From contig JADJQS010000002.1 of NCBI GenBank assembly GCA_016712635.1, forward strand, positions 62,001 to 126,000: DNA of 64,000 bases. Direction: 5' to 3'. The translations under genes were made by a program, and so were the position numbers. The notes under the pieces were generated by a model. The model was not told the DNA's origin, ran no database searches, and worked only from the letters and a program-made list of their open reading frames with translations. Source of the stretch: Gammaproteobacteria bacterium (GTDB lineage Bacteria > Pseudomonadota > Gammaproteobacteria > SZUA-140). Every line of letters begins with the position of its first letter. Within the stretch, counting starts at the first letter, position 1. Of the stretch, positions 47,280 to 58,345 are shown piece after piece.

Positions 47280-47303
47280 CCCGACGTGCAGCCACGCTGA
47301 TCT

Positions 47304-50003
47304 ATGCCCACGAACGATCAACGGCCTGATCCGGACCAGCTGCTGTCGCAGATCCAGGAGGAAGCGGCCACCTCTCGCCGCGGCAAGCTGAAGATCTTCT
47401 TCGGCGCCTCGCCCGGCGTCGGCAAGACCTATGCCATGCTGGCCGAGGCCCGGCGGTTGCGGGCGCAGGGTCTGGATGTGGTGGTTGGCGTGGTCGAGAC
47501 GCACGGGCGCAGCGAAACCGCCGTACTGACGGAAGGTCTCGAGCGCCTGTCCCCGAGGCAGATCGACTATCACGGACGCACCCTGCAGGAGTTCGATCTC
47601 GACGCCGCGCTCAAACGCCGGCCGGCGGTCATCCTCGTCGATGAACTCGCCCATACGAACGCCCAGGGGTCGCGACACCCGAAGCGCTGGCAGGACGTGG
47701 AAGAATTGCTCGCCGCCGGCATCGATGTCGTGACCACGGTCAACGTCCAGCACGTCGAAAGTCTCAACGACATCGTCGGCGGCATCACCGGCATCCGGGT
47801 GCGGGAGACGGTGCCGGACCGGGTGTTTGCGGCCGCCACCGACGTGGTGCTGGTCGATCTGCCGCCCGATGACCTGCTGTTGCGCCTGCGCGAGGGCAAG
47901 GTCTATCTGCCGGACCAGGCCGAGCGCGCCATCCAGAATTTTTTCCGCAAAGGGAACCTGATCGCCCTGCGCGAACTGGCGCTGCGGCTGACGGCCGACC
48001 GGGTGGACGATCAGATGCGGGCATTTCGCAGCACTGCCGCCCAGGAGCAGGTCTGGCAGACGCGCGATACCCTGCTCGCCTGCATCGGACCCGGCGATCT
48101 CGACGACAAGGTCGTGCGCGCGGCGGCGCGGCTGGCCGCCAAACTGGACACGGAATGGCACGCTGTCTACGTGGAGACCCCGACGCTGCAGCGACTCCCC
48201 GAACAGGAGCGGCGCGCCATCCTGAAGACCCTCAAACTCGCGCAGGAACTGGGGGCCAGGACCGCGACGCTGGCCGCGCAGGATGCCGCCGAGGCCGTGC
48301 TCGATTATGCACGCCGCAACAATCTCGGCAAGATCGTGGTCGGCCGCAGCACCCACAAGCGGTTCCACCGCCCCGGACAGGCTTCGTTTCTGCGCCACCT
48401 GGGCGAGCAGGCGCCCGACATCGACCTCATCACCGTGGCCAGGGAGGGAAAACGCGAGCGGAGAGATTCCGCGGAAGAACTGGCGCCGGTTCGCCCTGAT
48501 GCCAAGCGCAAGCAACGCCTGCTGTCCTATCTGTATACCATCCTGACCTGCCTTGGCATCGGGCTGGCTGCGACACCGCTCATCGGGCTGCTAGAACTGA
48601 CCAACATCGTGCTGCTGTTTCTGCTCGGCGTGGTGTTCGTCGGTTACCGCTTCGGCAGGGGACCGGCCGTACTCGCGGCGATACTCAGCGTCGCGGTCTT
48701 CGACGTGTTCTTCGTGCCGCCCAGGTTTTCCCTCGGCATCAGCGACGTGGAATATCTGCTTACATTTTCCGTGATGCTGATCGTGGGCCTGGTCACCGGA
48801 CAACTCACCTCCGGCTTGCGTTACCAGCTGCGGGTCGCCCGCTATCGTGAAGAGCGCGCCCAGAGTCTCTACCAGATGTCGAAGTCGCTGTCGTCGGCGC
48901 TGGTCGAGGAACAGGTGGTCGAGATCAGCGACAAGTTCATCGAAACCAGTTTCCGGGCCAAGGCGGCCATCTTTCTACCCGACGAGACGGGCAAGCTGCG
49001 CGCCCCGCTCGCGCACGGCGAGATGCCGGCGCTGGACCCGGCCATCGCCCAATGGTGCTTCGACAAGAACATGCCGGCCGGCGCCGGGACCGATACCCTG
49101 ACGGCGAATCCGCAGCTCTATCTCCCGCTCAAGGCGCCAATGCATGTCCGCGGCGTGCTGGTCGTCGAGCCGAATAACCTGCGCCACCTGATGATCCCGG
49201 AACAACGCCGGCTGCTCGACACCTTTGCCGTGCTGGTGGCCATTGCGCTCGAGCGCATCCACTTCGTCTCGATCGCCCAGGATACCCTGGTCAAGATGGA
49301 ATCCGAACGCCTGCGCAACTCGCTGCTGGCCGCTCTCTCCCACGACTTGAGAACACCGCTGACCGCACTGGTCGGCCTGGCGGAGACGCTGGCGCTCGAT
49401 CTGGTGGCGGCGGAATCAGGCCATGCCGACAAGGCCGACGCCATCCGCGAACAGGCCCTGCGGACCAGCCGGCTGGTGCACAACCTGCTCGAAATGGCGC
49501 GGCTGCAGTCGGGCGAGCTGAAGCCGCGCAAGGACTGGCAGTCGATCGAGGAAATCGTCGGCAGCTCGCTGAAGGCGCTGGAGACAGTGCTGAGTTCGCA
49601 TCCGCTCAGACTGGATATCCCCGCCGGTCTGCCGCTGGTCCGCTGCGACGCCGTGCTGATCGAGCGGGTGCTGGTGAACCTGCTCGAGAACGCCGCCAAG
49701 TACACCGCCTCCGGGACGACCATCGGCGTCATGGCCCGCGCGCTGGATAATCTCATGCGCATCGAGGTCTGGGACGAGGGTCCGGGCCTGCCGCCGGGAC
49801 AGGAACGCGCCATATTCTCCCGCTTCACCCGCGGCCAGAAGGAATCCGTCGTCCCCGGCGTCGGGCTCGGGCTGTCCATCTGCGAGGCCATCGTCGAGGC
49901 GCACGGCGGCAGGATCAGCGCCGAAAACCGGACGGAACGCGGGGCGCGATTCATCTTCACATTGCCGCTGGATCAGCAACCCGCCCTCGAACATGCGCCT
50001 TGA
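47304..50003 (+). CDS. kdpD: Osmosensitive K+ sensor histidine kinase KdpD
   Basis: 899 residues, full KdpD architecture. The N-terminal KdpD domain has Walker A GASPGVGKTYAML; the Usp-like domain ends about residue 380. Four close-packed membrane helices follow (about 410-510), then a GAF-like domain. The kinase core has the H-box ALSHDLRTPLTALVGL (His680), N-box NLLENAAKYTAS, G1 DEGPGLPPG and G2 GVGLGLSICEAIV. It senses low potassium or osmotic stress and phosphorylates KdpE. It is separated from kdpC by the CorA-like gene. KdpE is 45 bp downstream. Confidence 0.96.
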   Translation: MPTNDQRPDPDQLLSQIQEEAATSRRGKLKIFFGASPGVGKTYAMLAEARRLRAQGLDVVVGVVETHGRSETAVLTEGLERLSPRQIDYHGRTLQEFDLDAALKRRPAVILVDELAHTNAQGSRHPKRWQDVEELLAAGIDVVTTVNVQHVESLNDIVGGITGIRVRETVPDRVFAAATDVVLVDLPPDDLLLRLREGKVYLPDQAERAIQNFFRKGNLIALRELALRLTADRVDDQMRAFRSTAAQEQVWQTRDTLLACIGPGDLDDKVVRAAARLAAKLDTEWHAVYVETPTLQRLPEQERRAILKTLKLAQELGARTATLAAQDAAEAVLDYARRNNLGKIVVGRSTHKRFHRPGQASFLRHLGEQAPDIDLITVAREGKRERRDSAEELAPVRPDAKRKQRLLSYLYTILTCLGIGLAATPLIGLLELTNIVLLFLLGVVFVGYRFGRGPAVLAAILSVAVFDVFFVPPRFSLGISDVEYLLTFSVMLIVGLVTGQLTSGLRYQLRVARYREERAQSLYQMSKSLSSALVEEQVVEISDKFIETSFRAKAAIFLPDETGKLRAPLAHGEMPALDPAIAQWCFDKNMPAGAGTDTLTANPQLYLPLKAPMHVRGVLVVEPNNLRHLMIPEQRRLLDTFAVLVAIALERIHFVSIAQDTLVKMESERLRNSLLAALSHDLRTPLTALVGLAETLALDLVAAESGHADKADAIREQALRTSRLVHNLLEMARLQSGELKPRKDWQSIEEIVGSSLKALETVLSSHPLRLDIPAGLPLVRCDAVLIERVLVNLLENAAKYTASGTTIGVMARALDNLMRIEVWDEGPGLPPGQERAIFSRFTRGQKESVVPGVGLGLSICEAIVEAHGGRISAENRTERGARFIFTLPLDQQPALEHAP

Positions 50004-50048
50004 AGATGTCAGCCGCATACAGAGATCCCTCATTCCCGGAGAATTGCC

Positions 50049-50741
50049 ATTGAGAATCCAGCCACAATCCTGATCGTCGAGGATGAAAAGGAGATCCGCC
50101 GCTTCATGCGCCATGTGCTGGAGGCGGAGGGATTTCGCGTGTTCGAGGTGGAGACCCTGCAGCGGGGAATGATCGAGGCCGGCAGCCGCAAGCCGGATCT
50201 CGTCATCCTCGACCTGGGTCTGCCCGATGGCGACGGCCGCGACTTCATTCGGGCGGTGCGCGCCTGGAGCACGCTCCCCATCATCGTCCTGTCGGCGCGG
50301 ATCGAGGAACAGGACAAGGTTGATGCGCTGGATGCGGGCGCCGACGACTATCTGTGCAAGCCGTTCGGGGTCGCGGAGTTGATGGCGCGCGTGCGCGCCT
50401 CGCTGCGTCGCCGCACAACTGCGACGTCGGATAAGGAACCGATAACCCGCTTCGGCGACGTTGCGGTGGATCATGCGCGCCGGCTTGTGGCCCGGCAGGG
50501 TCAGGAAATCCACCTGACCCCGATCGAGTTCCGCCTGCTCACCGCGCTGCTCAATCATCCGGGCAAGGTGTTGACGCACCGGCATCTGCTGCGCGAGGTG
50601 TGGGGGCCGTCGCACGTCGAGCACGGCCACTATCTGCGTATCTACATGGGACACCTGCGCCAGAAACTTGAAGAAGACCCCGCGCGCCCGCGCTACCTGC
50701 TGACCGAGACCGGCATCGGCTACCGTTTCATGCCGCCCTGA
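50049..50741 (+). CDS. kdpE: Response regulator KdpE (unusual start)
   Basis: 230 residues. The receiver domain ATILIVEDEKEIRRFMRHVL, with the phospho-Asp in LVILDLGLPDGDG, and the OmpR-type DNA-binding domain (LTPIEFRLLTALLNHPGKVLTHRHLLREVWG, YLRIYMGHLRQKLEEDP) are complete. It has no ATG, GTG or TTG start before this domain: the first in-frame ATG (50106) would cut away the acidic pocket. GGAG at 50038-50041 sits 7 bases before an ATT (50049), which would be a rare AUU start. Alternatively TTG at 50050 is the start and one base is missing just after it. It activates kdpFABC. Confidence 0.9.
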   Translation: MENPATILIVEDEKEIRRFMRHVLEAEGFRVFEVETLQRGMIEAGSRKPDLVILDLGLPDGDGRDFIRAVRAWSTLPIIVLSARIEEQDKVDALDAGADDYLCKPFGVAELMARVRASLRRRTTATSDKEPITRFGDVAVDHARRLVARQGQEIHLTPIEFRLLTALLNHPGKVLTHRHLLREVWGPSHVEHGHYLRIYMGHLRQKLEEDPARPRYLLTETGIGYRFMPP

Positions 50742-51033
50742 TCGGAGTACGGCGGACAGGCCCCGCACTGAAGACCTTGCCCCGAAATCGCCGCCCCGGC
50801 CCGGCGAGCCGCCCATAATGGTGCGGAAACCCGCGCGCCGATTCTCGACTCAATCTCATATACAATGCTTAACCTGTTATTTATAGATAATATTTAATTA
50901 AGTTTTCTGTGTGGTACGAGGCTTGCTACCTAACCGGCAGGGGAAGACGCCCGCGCCGTCGGCAGCGCGCCCATCTCCCTGCCGGCACCGTTTCACCGCG
51001 GATCGAGCCACTGTAATCAAAGCGGATTGTGCC

Positions 51034-52653
<1,620 letters not shown>

Positions 52654-52691
52654 GCCGGGACCGGACCTGGCAATCAGGCGCAGCGTCCCGC

Positions 52692-53444
52692 TCATACCGA
52701 CAGGTAGGCGGTAATCTTTTTCGCGTCGACGTTGGCGCGCAGGTCTTCGTGTACAAAGCTGCCGCGTTCGATCACCAGCAGGCGGTCGGCGATCTCCAGC
52801 GTGAAGCTCAGCACCTGCTCCGACACGATGATGGTGATGTCACGCATGCGGCGGATCTCGTTCAGGATCCTGGCGATGTCCTTGATGATGGACGGCTGGA
52901 TGCCCTCGGTCGGCTCGTCCAGCAGCAGGACCTTGGGGTCCGAGGCCAGTGCGCGCGCGATGGCGAGCTGCTGCTGCTGCCCGCCTGACAGGTTGCCGCC
53001 CTTGCGTCCGCGCATTTCCCACAGCACCGGGAAGAGTTCGTAGATCTCGTCGGGGACGGTCTTGTTTTTATTCGTCTCCAGGCCGGTTTCGATGTTTTCC
53101 TTCACGGTCAGGGTCGGGAAGATCATGCGCCCCTGCGGGACATAGGCGATGCCCCCGGCGACACGCCTGTAGCTCGGCTGGCCGCTGATGTCCTTTCCCG
53201 CCACGGCGACCGTGCCGCCTTTGCTCGGGATCACCCCCATCAGAGACTTGAACAGCGTGGTCTTGCCCATGCCATTGCGCCCCATGATGGCCAGGGTCTC
53301 CTTCGGTTTCACCTCGAACGACACGCCGTGGATGATCTCGCTCTGGCCGTAGCAGACGACCAGGTCATCGACCTTCAGCATGGCCCCGCCGGCTCCGGTG
53401 TGTTCCAGGGTCGGTTCTTCGCGGAATTTCAGTTTTGCGCTCAT
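52692..53444 (-). CDS. urtE: Urea/amide ABC transporter ATP-binding protein UrtE
   Basis: 250 residues from the ATG at 53444; the longer frame begins at an unlikely TTG overlapping the previous stop. Walker A GRNGMGKTTLFKSLMG, signature LSGGQQQQLAIARAL and Walker B VLLLDEPTEGIQPS are clear. The LivF/UrtE subtype is shown by GQSEIIHGVSFEV and by GIQPSIIKDIARILNEI. It starts 2 bp after the urtD stop. The fmd cluster of methylotrophs uses the same kind of subunit for amides, so the substrate could be urea or short amides. Confidence 0.92.
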   Translation of the reverse strand: MSAKLKFREEPTLEHTGAGGAMLKVDDLVVCYGQSEIIHGVSFEVKPKETLAIMGRNGMGKTTLFKSLMGVIPSKGGTVAVAGKDISGQPSYRRVAGGIAYVPQGRMIFPTLTVKENIETGLETNKNKTVPDEIYELFPVLWEMRGRKGGNLSGGQQQQLAIARALASDPKVLLLDEPTEGIQPSIIKDIARILNEIRRMRDITIIVSEQVLSFTLEIADRLLVIERGSFVHEDLRANVDAKKITAYLSV

Positions 53445-53446
53445 GA

Positions 53447-54193
53447 TCAATGTCCCAGATAGACTTCGATGACCTTGGGATCGCTCTGCACCATCTCCAT
53501 CGACCCCTCCTTCAGTATCTTGCCCTGATGCAGCACCGTGACCTTGTGGGCGATGTTCTTGACGAACTCCATGTCGTGTTCGATCACCAGCACGGAACGG
53601 TTGTTGCAGATGCGCCTGAGCAGCTGACCGGTCAGTTCGCGCTCGCGGGCGCTCATGCCGGCCACCGGCTCATCCAGCATCAGCAGCTCGGGGTCCTGGA
53701 TCAGCAGCATGCCGATCTCCAGCCACTGCTTCTGCCCATGGCTGAGCAGGCCCGCCTCGGTGCCGAGGAACTCCTCCAGCATGATCTCCTTCGCGATCGT
53801 CTCCACCTGCGCCATGACCTCGGCGGTACGCTTGAACGCGAGCGCACCGAATACCGACCGTCCTTTCGGATAGGAGATCTCCAGATTTTCAAACACCGTC
53901 AGGTTTTCATAGATCGATGGCGTCTGGAATTTTCGACCGACCCCCGCGCGCACGATCTGGTGTTCGGACATCTCGGTGAGTTCCAGTCCCTTGAACTTGA
54001 TGCTGCCCGCCGTCGCCTTGGTCTTGCCGCAGATCAGGTCGAGCACCGTGGTCTTGCCGGCGCCGTTCGGCCCGATCACGACGCGGATCTCGTTCTTGTC
54101 CACGTACAGGTTGAGCTTGTCCACCGCCTTGAATCCGTCGAACGAGACGGTCAGGTCCTCTATCGACAGTACGAAGTCCGTATTGCTGCTCAT
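53447..54193 (-). CDS. urtD: Urea/amide ABC transporter ATP-binding protein UrtD
   Basis: 248 residues. Walker A GPNGAGKTTVLDLICGKTK, signature LSHGQKQWLEIGMLL and Walker B LLMLDEPVAGMSARE fit the LivG/UrtD type, which has the SHGQKQWLEI form in urea transporters. The N-terminal FVLSIEDLTVSFDGFKAVDKLNLYV is also typical of UrtD. 15 bp separate it from urtC. It forms the ATPase dimer with UrtE. Confidence 0.93.
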   Translation of the reverse strand: MSSNTDFVLSIEDLTVSFDGFKAVDKLNLYVDKNEIRVVIGPNGAGKTTVLDLICGKTKATAGSIKFKGLELTEMSEHQIVRAGVGRKFQTPSIYENLTVFENLEISYPKGRSVFGALAFKRTAEVMAQVETIAKEIMLEEFLGTEAGLLSHGQKQWLEIGMLLIQDPELLMLDEPVAGMSARERELTGQLLRRICNNRSVLVIEHDMEFVKNIAHKVTVLHQGKILKEGSMEMVQSDPKVIEVYLGH

Positions 54194-54208
54194 GTCATCC
54201 TCCGCTGG

Positions 54209-55444
54209 TTAACGGGACGGTTCCGACTGGATGCCTGCCGCGAGCGTGCGCGGGACCGCCGCGGCAGCCGCCGGCGGCCGCTCCGCGGGCCTGGACGGCG
54301 TATCATGCTCCGGCTCTGCCGCGGGTGCTGACGGAGGCGGCTTCGGACTGGATCGTCCCGCCTTCCATGCCGCCAGCCTCGGCCTGATGTGGCTGGTATA
54401 GATGCCGGCCAGCCCGTTCGGGAACAGCATGACCACCGCGATGAACAGGCCGCCCATCAGGAACAGCCATAACTCCGGAAAGCTTTCCGAAAAATAGGTC
54501 TTGGCGAAGTTCACGATCAGCGCGCCGTAGACCGCGCCGATCAGCGACATGCGCCCTCCCACCGCGGTGAAGATCACCATCTCGATGGACGGTACGATGC
54601 CGACGAACGATGGCGACATGAAGCCGACCTGCAGGGTGAACATCGCCCCGCCGATCGCCGCCATGGCCGCGCCGACGCAGAACACGAAGACCTTGAAGCT
54701 CGAGACGTCGTAGCCCGAGAACCGGACGCGGTCCTCGCGGTCGCGCATCGCCAGCAACAGACGGCCCAGCTTGGAGGTGATGATCAGCCGGCCGACCATG
54801 ATGCAGCCGATGAGCAGCGCCCCGTTGAGGAAATAGAGCACATACTTCGCCTCGTCGGTTCGGATGTCCCAGCCCTTCAGCGTGCGCAGATCGGTCATGC
54901 CGTTGATGCCGCCGGTGTAGCCCTGCTGGCCGACGATCAGGATGGTGAGGATCAGTGCGACCGCCTGGGTGATGATGGCGAAGTACACACCACCCACCCG
55001 CCGCTTGAACATCGCGACACTGATGATGAAGGCGAAAATGCACGGTACGGCGATGATCGCGACCATGGTGAACGTCAGACTGTGGAAGGGTTCCCAAAAC
55101 CACGGCAGCGCGGTCAGCTGGTTCCAGTCCATGAAGTCCGGGATGCCTGGCGTCGACTGGATCTTGGTGCTCTCGGGATCGGAGGCCTCGAGCTTGAGAA
55201 ACATGGCCATGCAGTAGCCGCCGAGCCCGAAGAAGATGCCCTGCCCCAGGCTTAGGATGCCGCCGTAGCCCCAGCACAGCACCAGTCCGATCGCGACGAA
55301 GGCGTAGCTGAGGTACTTGCCGACGAGGTTGAGCCGGAAGATGTCGAAGCTGAGCGGCATGATCACGAAGATCAGCGCCGCCAGAATCGCGAGGCCGATC
55401 AGGCCCTCGCGCCCGCCAAACAGTTTGTCCATCGCAACTTGCAT
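54209..55444 (-). CDS. urtC: Urea/amide ABC transporter permease UrtC
   Basis: 411 residues from the ATG at 55444, with GAGG 8 bases before it; the in-frame GTG at 55453 overlaps this site. LivM-type permease with eight or more membrane segments and the coupling motif MRDREDRVRFSGYDVSSFKVFVF. GLGGYCMAMFLKLEASDPES and PGIPDFMDWNQLTALPWFWEPF are blocks known from UrtC. It ends in a soluble tail of about 40 residues rich in Pro and Ala (SSPKPPPSAPAAEPEHDTPS), not part of the conserved core. Forms the channel with UrtB. Confidence 0.92.
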   Translation of the reverse strand: MQVAMDKLFGGREGLIGLAILAALIFVIMPLSFDIFRLNLVGKYLSYAFVAIGLVLCWGYGGILSLGQGIFFGLGGYCMAMFLKLEASDPESTKIQSTPGIPDFMDWNQLTALPWFWEPFHSLTFTMVAIIAVPCIFAFIISVAMFKRRVGGVYFAIITQAVALILTILIVGQQGYTGGINGMTDLRTLKGWDIRTDEAKYVLYFLNGALLIGCIMVGRLIITSKLGRLLLAMRDREDRVRFSGYDVSSFKVFVFCVGAAMAAIGGAMFTLQVGFMSPSFVGIVPSIEMVIFTAVGGRMSLIGAVYGALIVNFAKTYFSESFPELWLFLMGGLFIAVVMLFPNGLAGIYTSHIRPRLAAWKAGRSSPKPPPSAPAAEPEHDTPSRPAERPPAAAAAVPRTLAAGIQSEPSR

Positions 55445-55462
55445 ATATGTCACCTCGTCCGA

Positions 55463-56386
55463 CTATTTACGAACCTTGATCGAGAACAGTCCTTCCGGCC
55501 GGATCATCAGGATGATGATCACAGTCAGCAGCGTCAGCACCTTGGCCATCGAGCCGCTCAGGAAGAATTCCATCACCGACTGGGCCTGGGCGATGGAGAA
55601 CGCGGAGGCGAAGGTCCCGAGCAGGCTGCCCGCGCCGCCGAATACCACCACCAGGAAGGTGTCCACGATATAGAGCGATCCGCTTGTGGGACCGGTGGAG
55701 GCGATGGTCGTGAAGGCCGCGCCGGCGACGCCGGCGATGCCGCAGCCCACCGCGAAGGTCAGGCGGTCCACCATCGGCGTGCTGATGCCGACCGCACCCG
55801 CCATCAGGCGGTTCTGCGTGGTTGCGCGCACCTTGAGGCCCCAGCGCGAACGGAACAGGAAGAGGAATACGGCAAGCGACAGCAGGATCGTCAGGGCCAG
55901 CACGAACAGGCCGTTGAGCGGTATGTCCACGCCCTCGACCGGCTGCCAGGAGCCCATCAGCCAGTCCGGCAGCGTGGCGCTCACTTCGCGCGCGCCGAAG
56001 GAGGAGCGGAAGATCTGCTGCATGATCAGGCTCAGACCCCAGGTCGCCAGCAGCGTATCCAGTGGTCGACGGTACAGATGCCGGATCATCAGGAATTCAA
56101 CCAGATAGCCGATCGTGAAGGCGATGATAAAGGCTGCGATCACGGCAAATATGAAGTAATAAGGCAGGAATGCCGGCAGGTATTTCTCGGCCAGGATGGA
56201 CATCATGACCGTGCTGTAGGCGCCAATGGTCAGAAACTCACCGTGCGCCATGTTGATCACACCCATCTGTCCGAAGATGATCGCGAGGCCAAGAGCCATC
56301 AGCACGAACACCGAGAACAGACTGACGCCGGCGAATGCCTGCATTGTGAAAATATTGAGAAGTTCCGAAGCTGTATATCCGTCCAT
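55463..56386 (-). CDS. urtB: Urea/amide ABC transporter permease UrtB
   Basis: 307 residues, LivH-type permease with about eight membrane segments. Motifs LNIFTMQAFAGVSLFSVFVLMALGLAIIFGQMGVINMAHGEF at the N-terminus and KVRATTQNRLMAGAVGISTPMVDRLTFAVGCGIAGVAGA in the middle are those of UrtB. Some UrtB proteins carry an N-terminal extension of about 200 residues; this one does not. It lies 82 bp after the binding protein gene. Confidence 0.93.
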   Translation of the reverse strand: MDGYTASELLNIFTMQAFAGVSLFSVFVLMALGLAIIFGQMGVINMAHGEFLTIGAYSTVMMSILAEKYLPAFLPYYFIFAVIAAFIIAFTIGYLVEFLMIRHLYRRPLDTLLATWGLSLIMQQIFRSSFGAREVSATLPDWLMGSWQPVEGVDIPLNGLFVLALTILLSLAVFLFLFRSRWGLKVRATTQNRLMAGAVGISTPMVDRLTFAVGCGIAGVAGAAFTTIASTGPTSGSLYIVDTFLVVVFGGAGSLLGTFASAFSIAQAQSVMEFFLSGSMAKVLTLLTVIIILMIRPEGLFSIKVRK

Positions 56387-56467
56387 CGCGACCCCCGACT
56401 TGTGCTGTTCAGATCATGGCCCTGGTGAATGCTGCGGCGGCCTCACGCCGCCGCAGCCGTTACATCA

Positions 56468-57717
56468 TCACTGATAGCCGGCAGGGAACGGATCGGGCTT
56501 GATCACGTCCGACTCGAACACGATCTTCACCTGGCCGTCCTTCTGCCACTCACCGATGCGGGTCTTCATCCACAGGTGGTGGTTTTGTCGACCTCGAGGT
56601 AGCCGTGCGGGGAATCCTCCCACTTGATGCCCGGAGAGGCCGCGACCACCTTGTCGACATCGAAGCTCTTCGCCGCCTCGACGCCGCGCAGCCACAGCCA
56701 CGGGCCCAGGTAGGCGGACTCCGTCACATCGCCGATGACCGAATCGTCACCCCACTTCTTCTTGAAGGCATCGATGAACTTCTTGTTGCCCGGCAGGTCC
56801 AGGGCCTGGAAGTATTTCATCGAGGAATACAGGCCTTCGACATTCTCGCCGCCGATGCCGAGCACTTCATCCTCGGTCACCGAGATGGTCAGCATGGGCT
56901 GCTTCTTGAAGGTCAGGCCGGCCGCGTTGAGCTGCTTGAACCAGGCGACGTTGCTGCCACCCACCACCGCGCCGAACACCAGGTCGGGCTTCTTCAGCTT
57001 GATCTTGTTGATGAGCGAACCGAACTGGGTGCTGCCGAGCGGATAGTACTCCTCGCCGACGACGGTACCCTTCAGCACGTTCTCGATGTGCTTGCGCGCG
57101 ATCTTCATCGAGGTGCGCGGCCAGATGTAGTCCGAGCCGACCAGATAGAAGGTCTTGGCGCCGAGTTCCTTGCTGGCCCAGTCGAGACCCGCCAGAATCT
57201 GCTGCGTCGCCTCCTGCCCGGTATAGAACACGTTCTTGGACTCCTCCAGGCCCTCATAGAACGTCGGATAGTAGAGCAGTCCGTTGTCCTTCTCGAACAC
57301 CGGCAGCACGGCCTTGCGCGATGCGGAGGTCCAGCAGCCGAATACCGCGGCGACCTTGTCCTTTTCGAGCAGCTTCTTGGCCTTTTCCGCGAAGGTCGGC
57401 CAGTCACTGCCGCCATCCTCCTGGATGATCTCGATCTTGCGTCCCAGGATTCCACCCATCGCGTTGATCTGCTCGATGGCGAGTTTTTCCGCCTCCACCG
57501 ATCCTGTCTCGCTGATGGCCATGGTGCCGGTGATCGAATGCAGGATCCCGACTTTCACCGTAGTGTCGGTGATCGCGAGCCCGGTTGTGTTCACCTGCGC
57601 CGTCGGCAGTGTGGCCGCGGACACGGCCGTGATCGCGCCGAACAACATGGAAGCGCCCAGTGCCGCGACCAGCCGCTTCCTCTTCAACACTTCTCTTGTC
57701 TTGTCTAGAAAAACCAT
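56468..57717 (-). CDS. urtA: Urea/amide-binding periplasmic protein UrtA (frameshifted)
   Basis: About 416 residues when restored. ATG at 57717 is preferred to the one at 57726 because GGAGG is 10 bases before it. The signal peptide is RLVAALGASMLFGAITAVSA. The receptor core shows VKVGILHSITGTMAISETG, IIQEDGGSDWPTFAEKAKKLLEKDKVAAVFGCWTSASRKAVLPVFE and FYLVGSDYIWPRT, all UrtA/FmdD-type. The frame shifts at about 56575-56587 in a CCACC run with one missing base. Beyond it the other frame gives HHLWMKTRIGEWQKDGQVKIVFES and PFPAGYQ, the normal UrtA ending. Upstream sits a sigma-54 promoter. Confidence 0.88.
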
Positions 57718-57820
57718 CGTTGCCATTCCTCCGCTCTCTTTAAGCTATTTATCGAGTGCCGCCTGATGCCGTAACAACGCGTGTCCTGATTCATGCAGCA
57801 CAGCGCGTTATCAGGTGAAG

Positions 57821-57837
57821 AGCAACGACCATGCCAC
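57821..57837 (-). promoter_or_regulatory. Sigma-54 promoter of urtABCDE
   Basis: On the minus strand TGGCATGGTCGTTGCT matches TGGCACG-N4-TTGCW: GG at -24, GC at -12 and exact spacing. Transcription would begin about 57810, 90 bp or so ahead of urtA. Confidence 0.82.
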
Positions 57838-58066
57838 ACGCCGCGCGGGATGTTCGCGCGAGCGGGTAATCCGTCCTGACCGGCGCGCAGAATACGGTGG
57901 GGACTCATCAACAAGCTGTTGATCGAGTTCGTCTATAAAAATTCGTCGCAGGGATCGAATGAATAATGCGGGCACTCGAATGCGCGCGCCGCACGCGCTT
58001 TGAGCGTGGCGATTATTTATGCAGAGTCTTCCTCGAAGCCGGGCATGCGTCTGCCAATGTGCAGTT

Positions 58067-58099
58067 TGTCAAATGACATTGTCATCTTTGTCACGTGAC
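58067..58099. promoter_or_regulatory. Palindromes suited to an activator (UAS)
   Basis: TGTCAAATGACA (arms TGTCA/TGACA around AA) at 58067-58078 and a perfect palindrome GTCACGTGAC at 58090-58099 share the half-site GTCA, with a further GTCA between. They lie about 130-160 bp upstream of the fmdA start point and about 260 bp upstream of the urtA start point. Both distances are usual for sigma-54 enhancer sites. Binding by the GAF-AAA activator is inferred. Confidence 0.55.
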
Positions 58100-58202
58100 G
58101 ATTGCCGGTGAATCAGGCGCAACCCGCCGCCTTGAATCCACTGATGCGCAGGAACACCGCATTCTGCGCATTTCATCGCACCTGAGCGGGGCATTCAATG
58201 TC

Positions 58203-58218
58203 TGGCACAGTCTGTGCT
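58203..58218 (+). promoter_or_regulatory. Sigma-54 promoter of fmdA
   Basis: TGGCACAGTCTGTGCT fits TGGCACG-N4-TTGCW with GG and GC at the exact 10-bp spacing and two deviations (A for G, G for T). It is 128 bp before the fmdA ATG. Confidence 0.72.
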
Positions 58219-58345
58219 GATACCGCTTGGTACACGCAATCCTGCGGGATTCACCCAGGCATTTGCATCCGCAGATTCGGGCGACAAGCGGAGCCGATGC
58301 GATTGATCCACTGAAATTCTGGCCACATATACTCTGGAGACGGAC

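Larger units (their letters stand above)
57727..58345. other. Divergent control region, 619 bp
   Basis: No gene here. The region separates the minus-strand transporter operon from the plus-strand formamidase gene and contains two sigma-54 promoter signatures and TGTCA/TGACA palindromes, listed separately. The remainder (57840-58060) is ordinary GC-rich sequence with no structure I can name. Confidence 0.7.

Noticed and set aside
58060..58100. NifA-type TGT-N10-ACA enhancer site
   Set aside because: The TGT and ACA triplets do not fall at the N10 spacing; the palindromes are reported without naming NifA.
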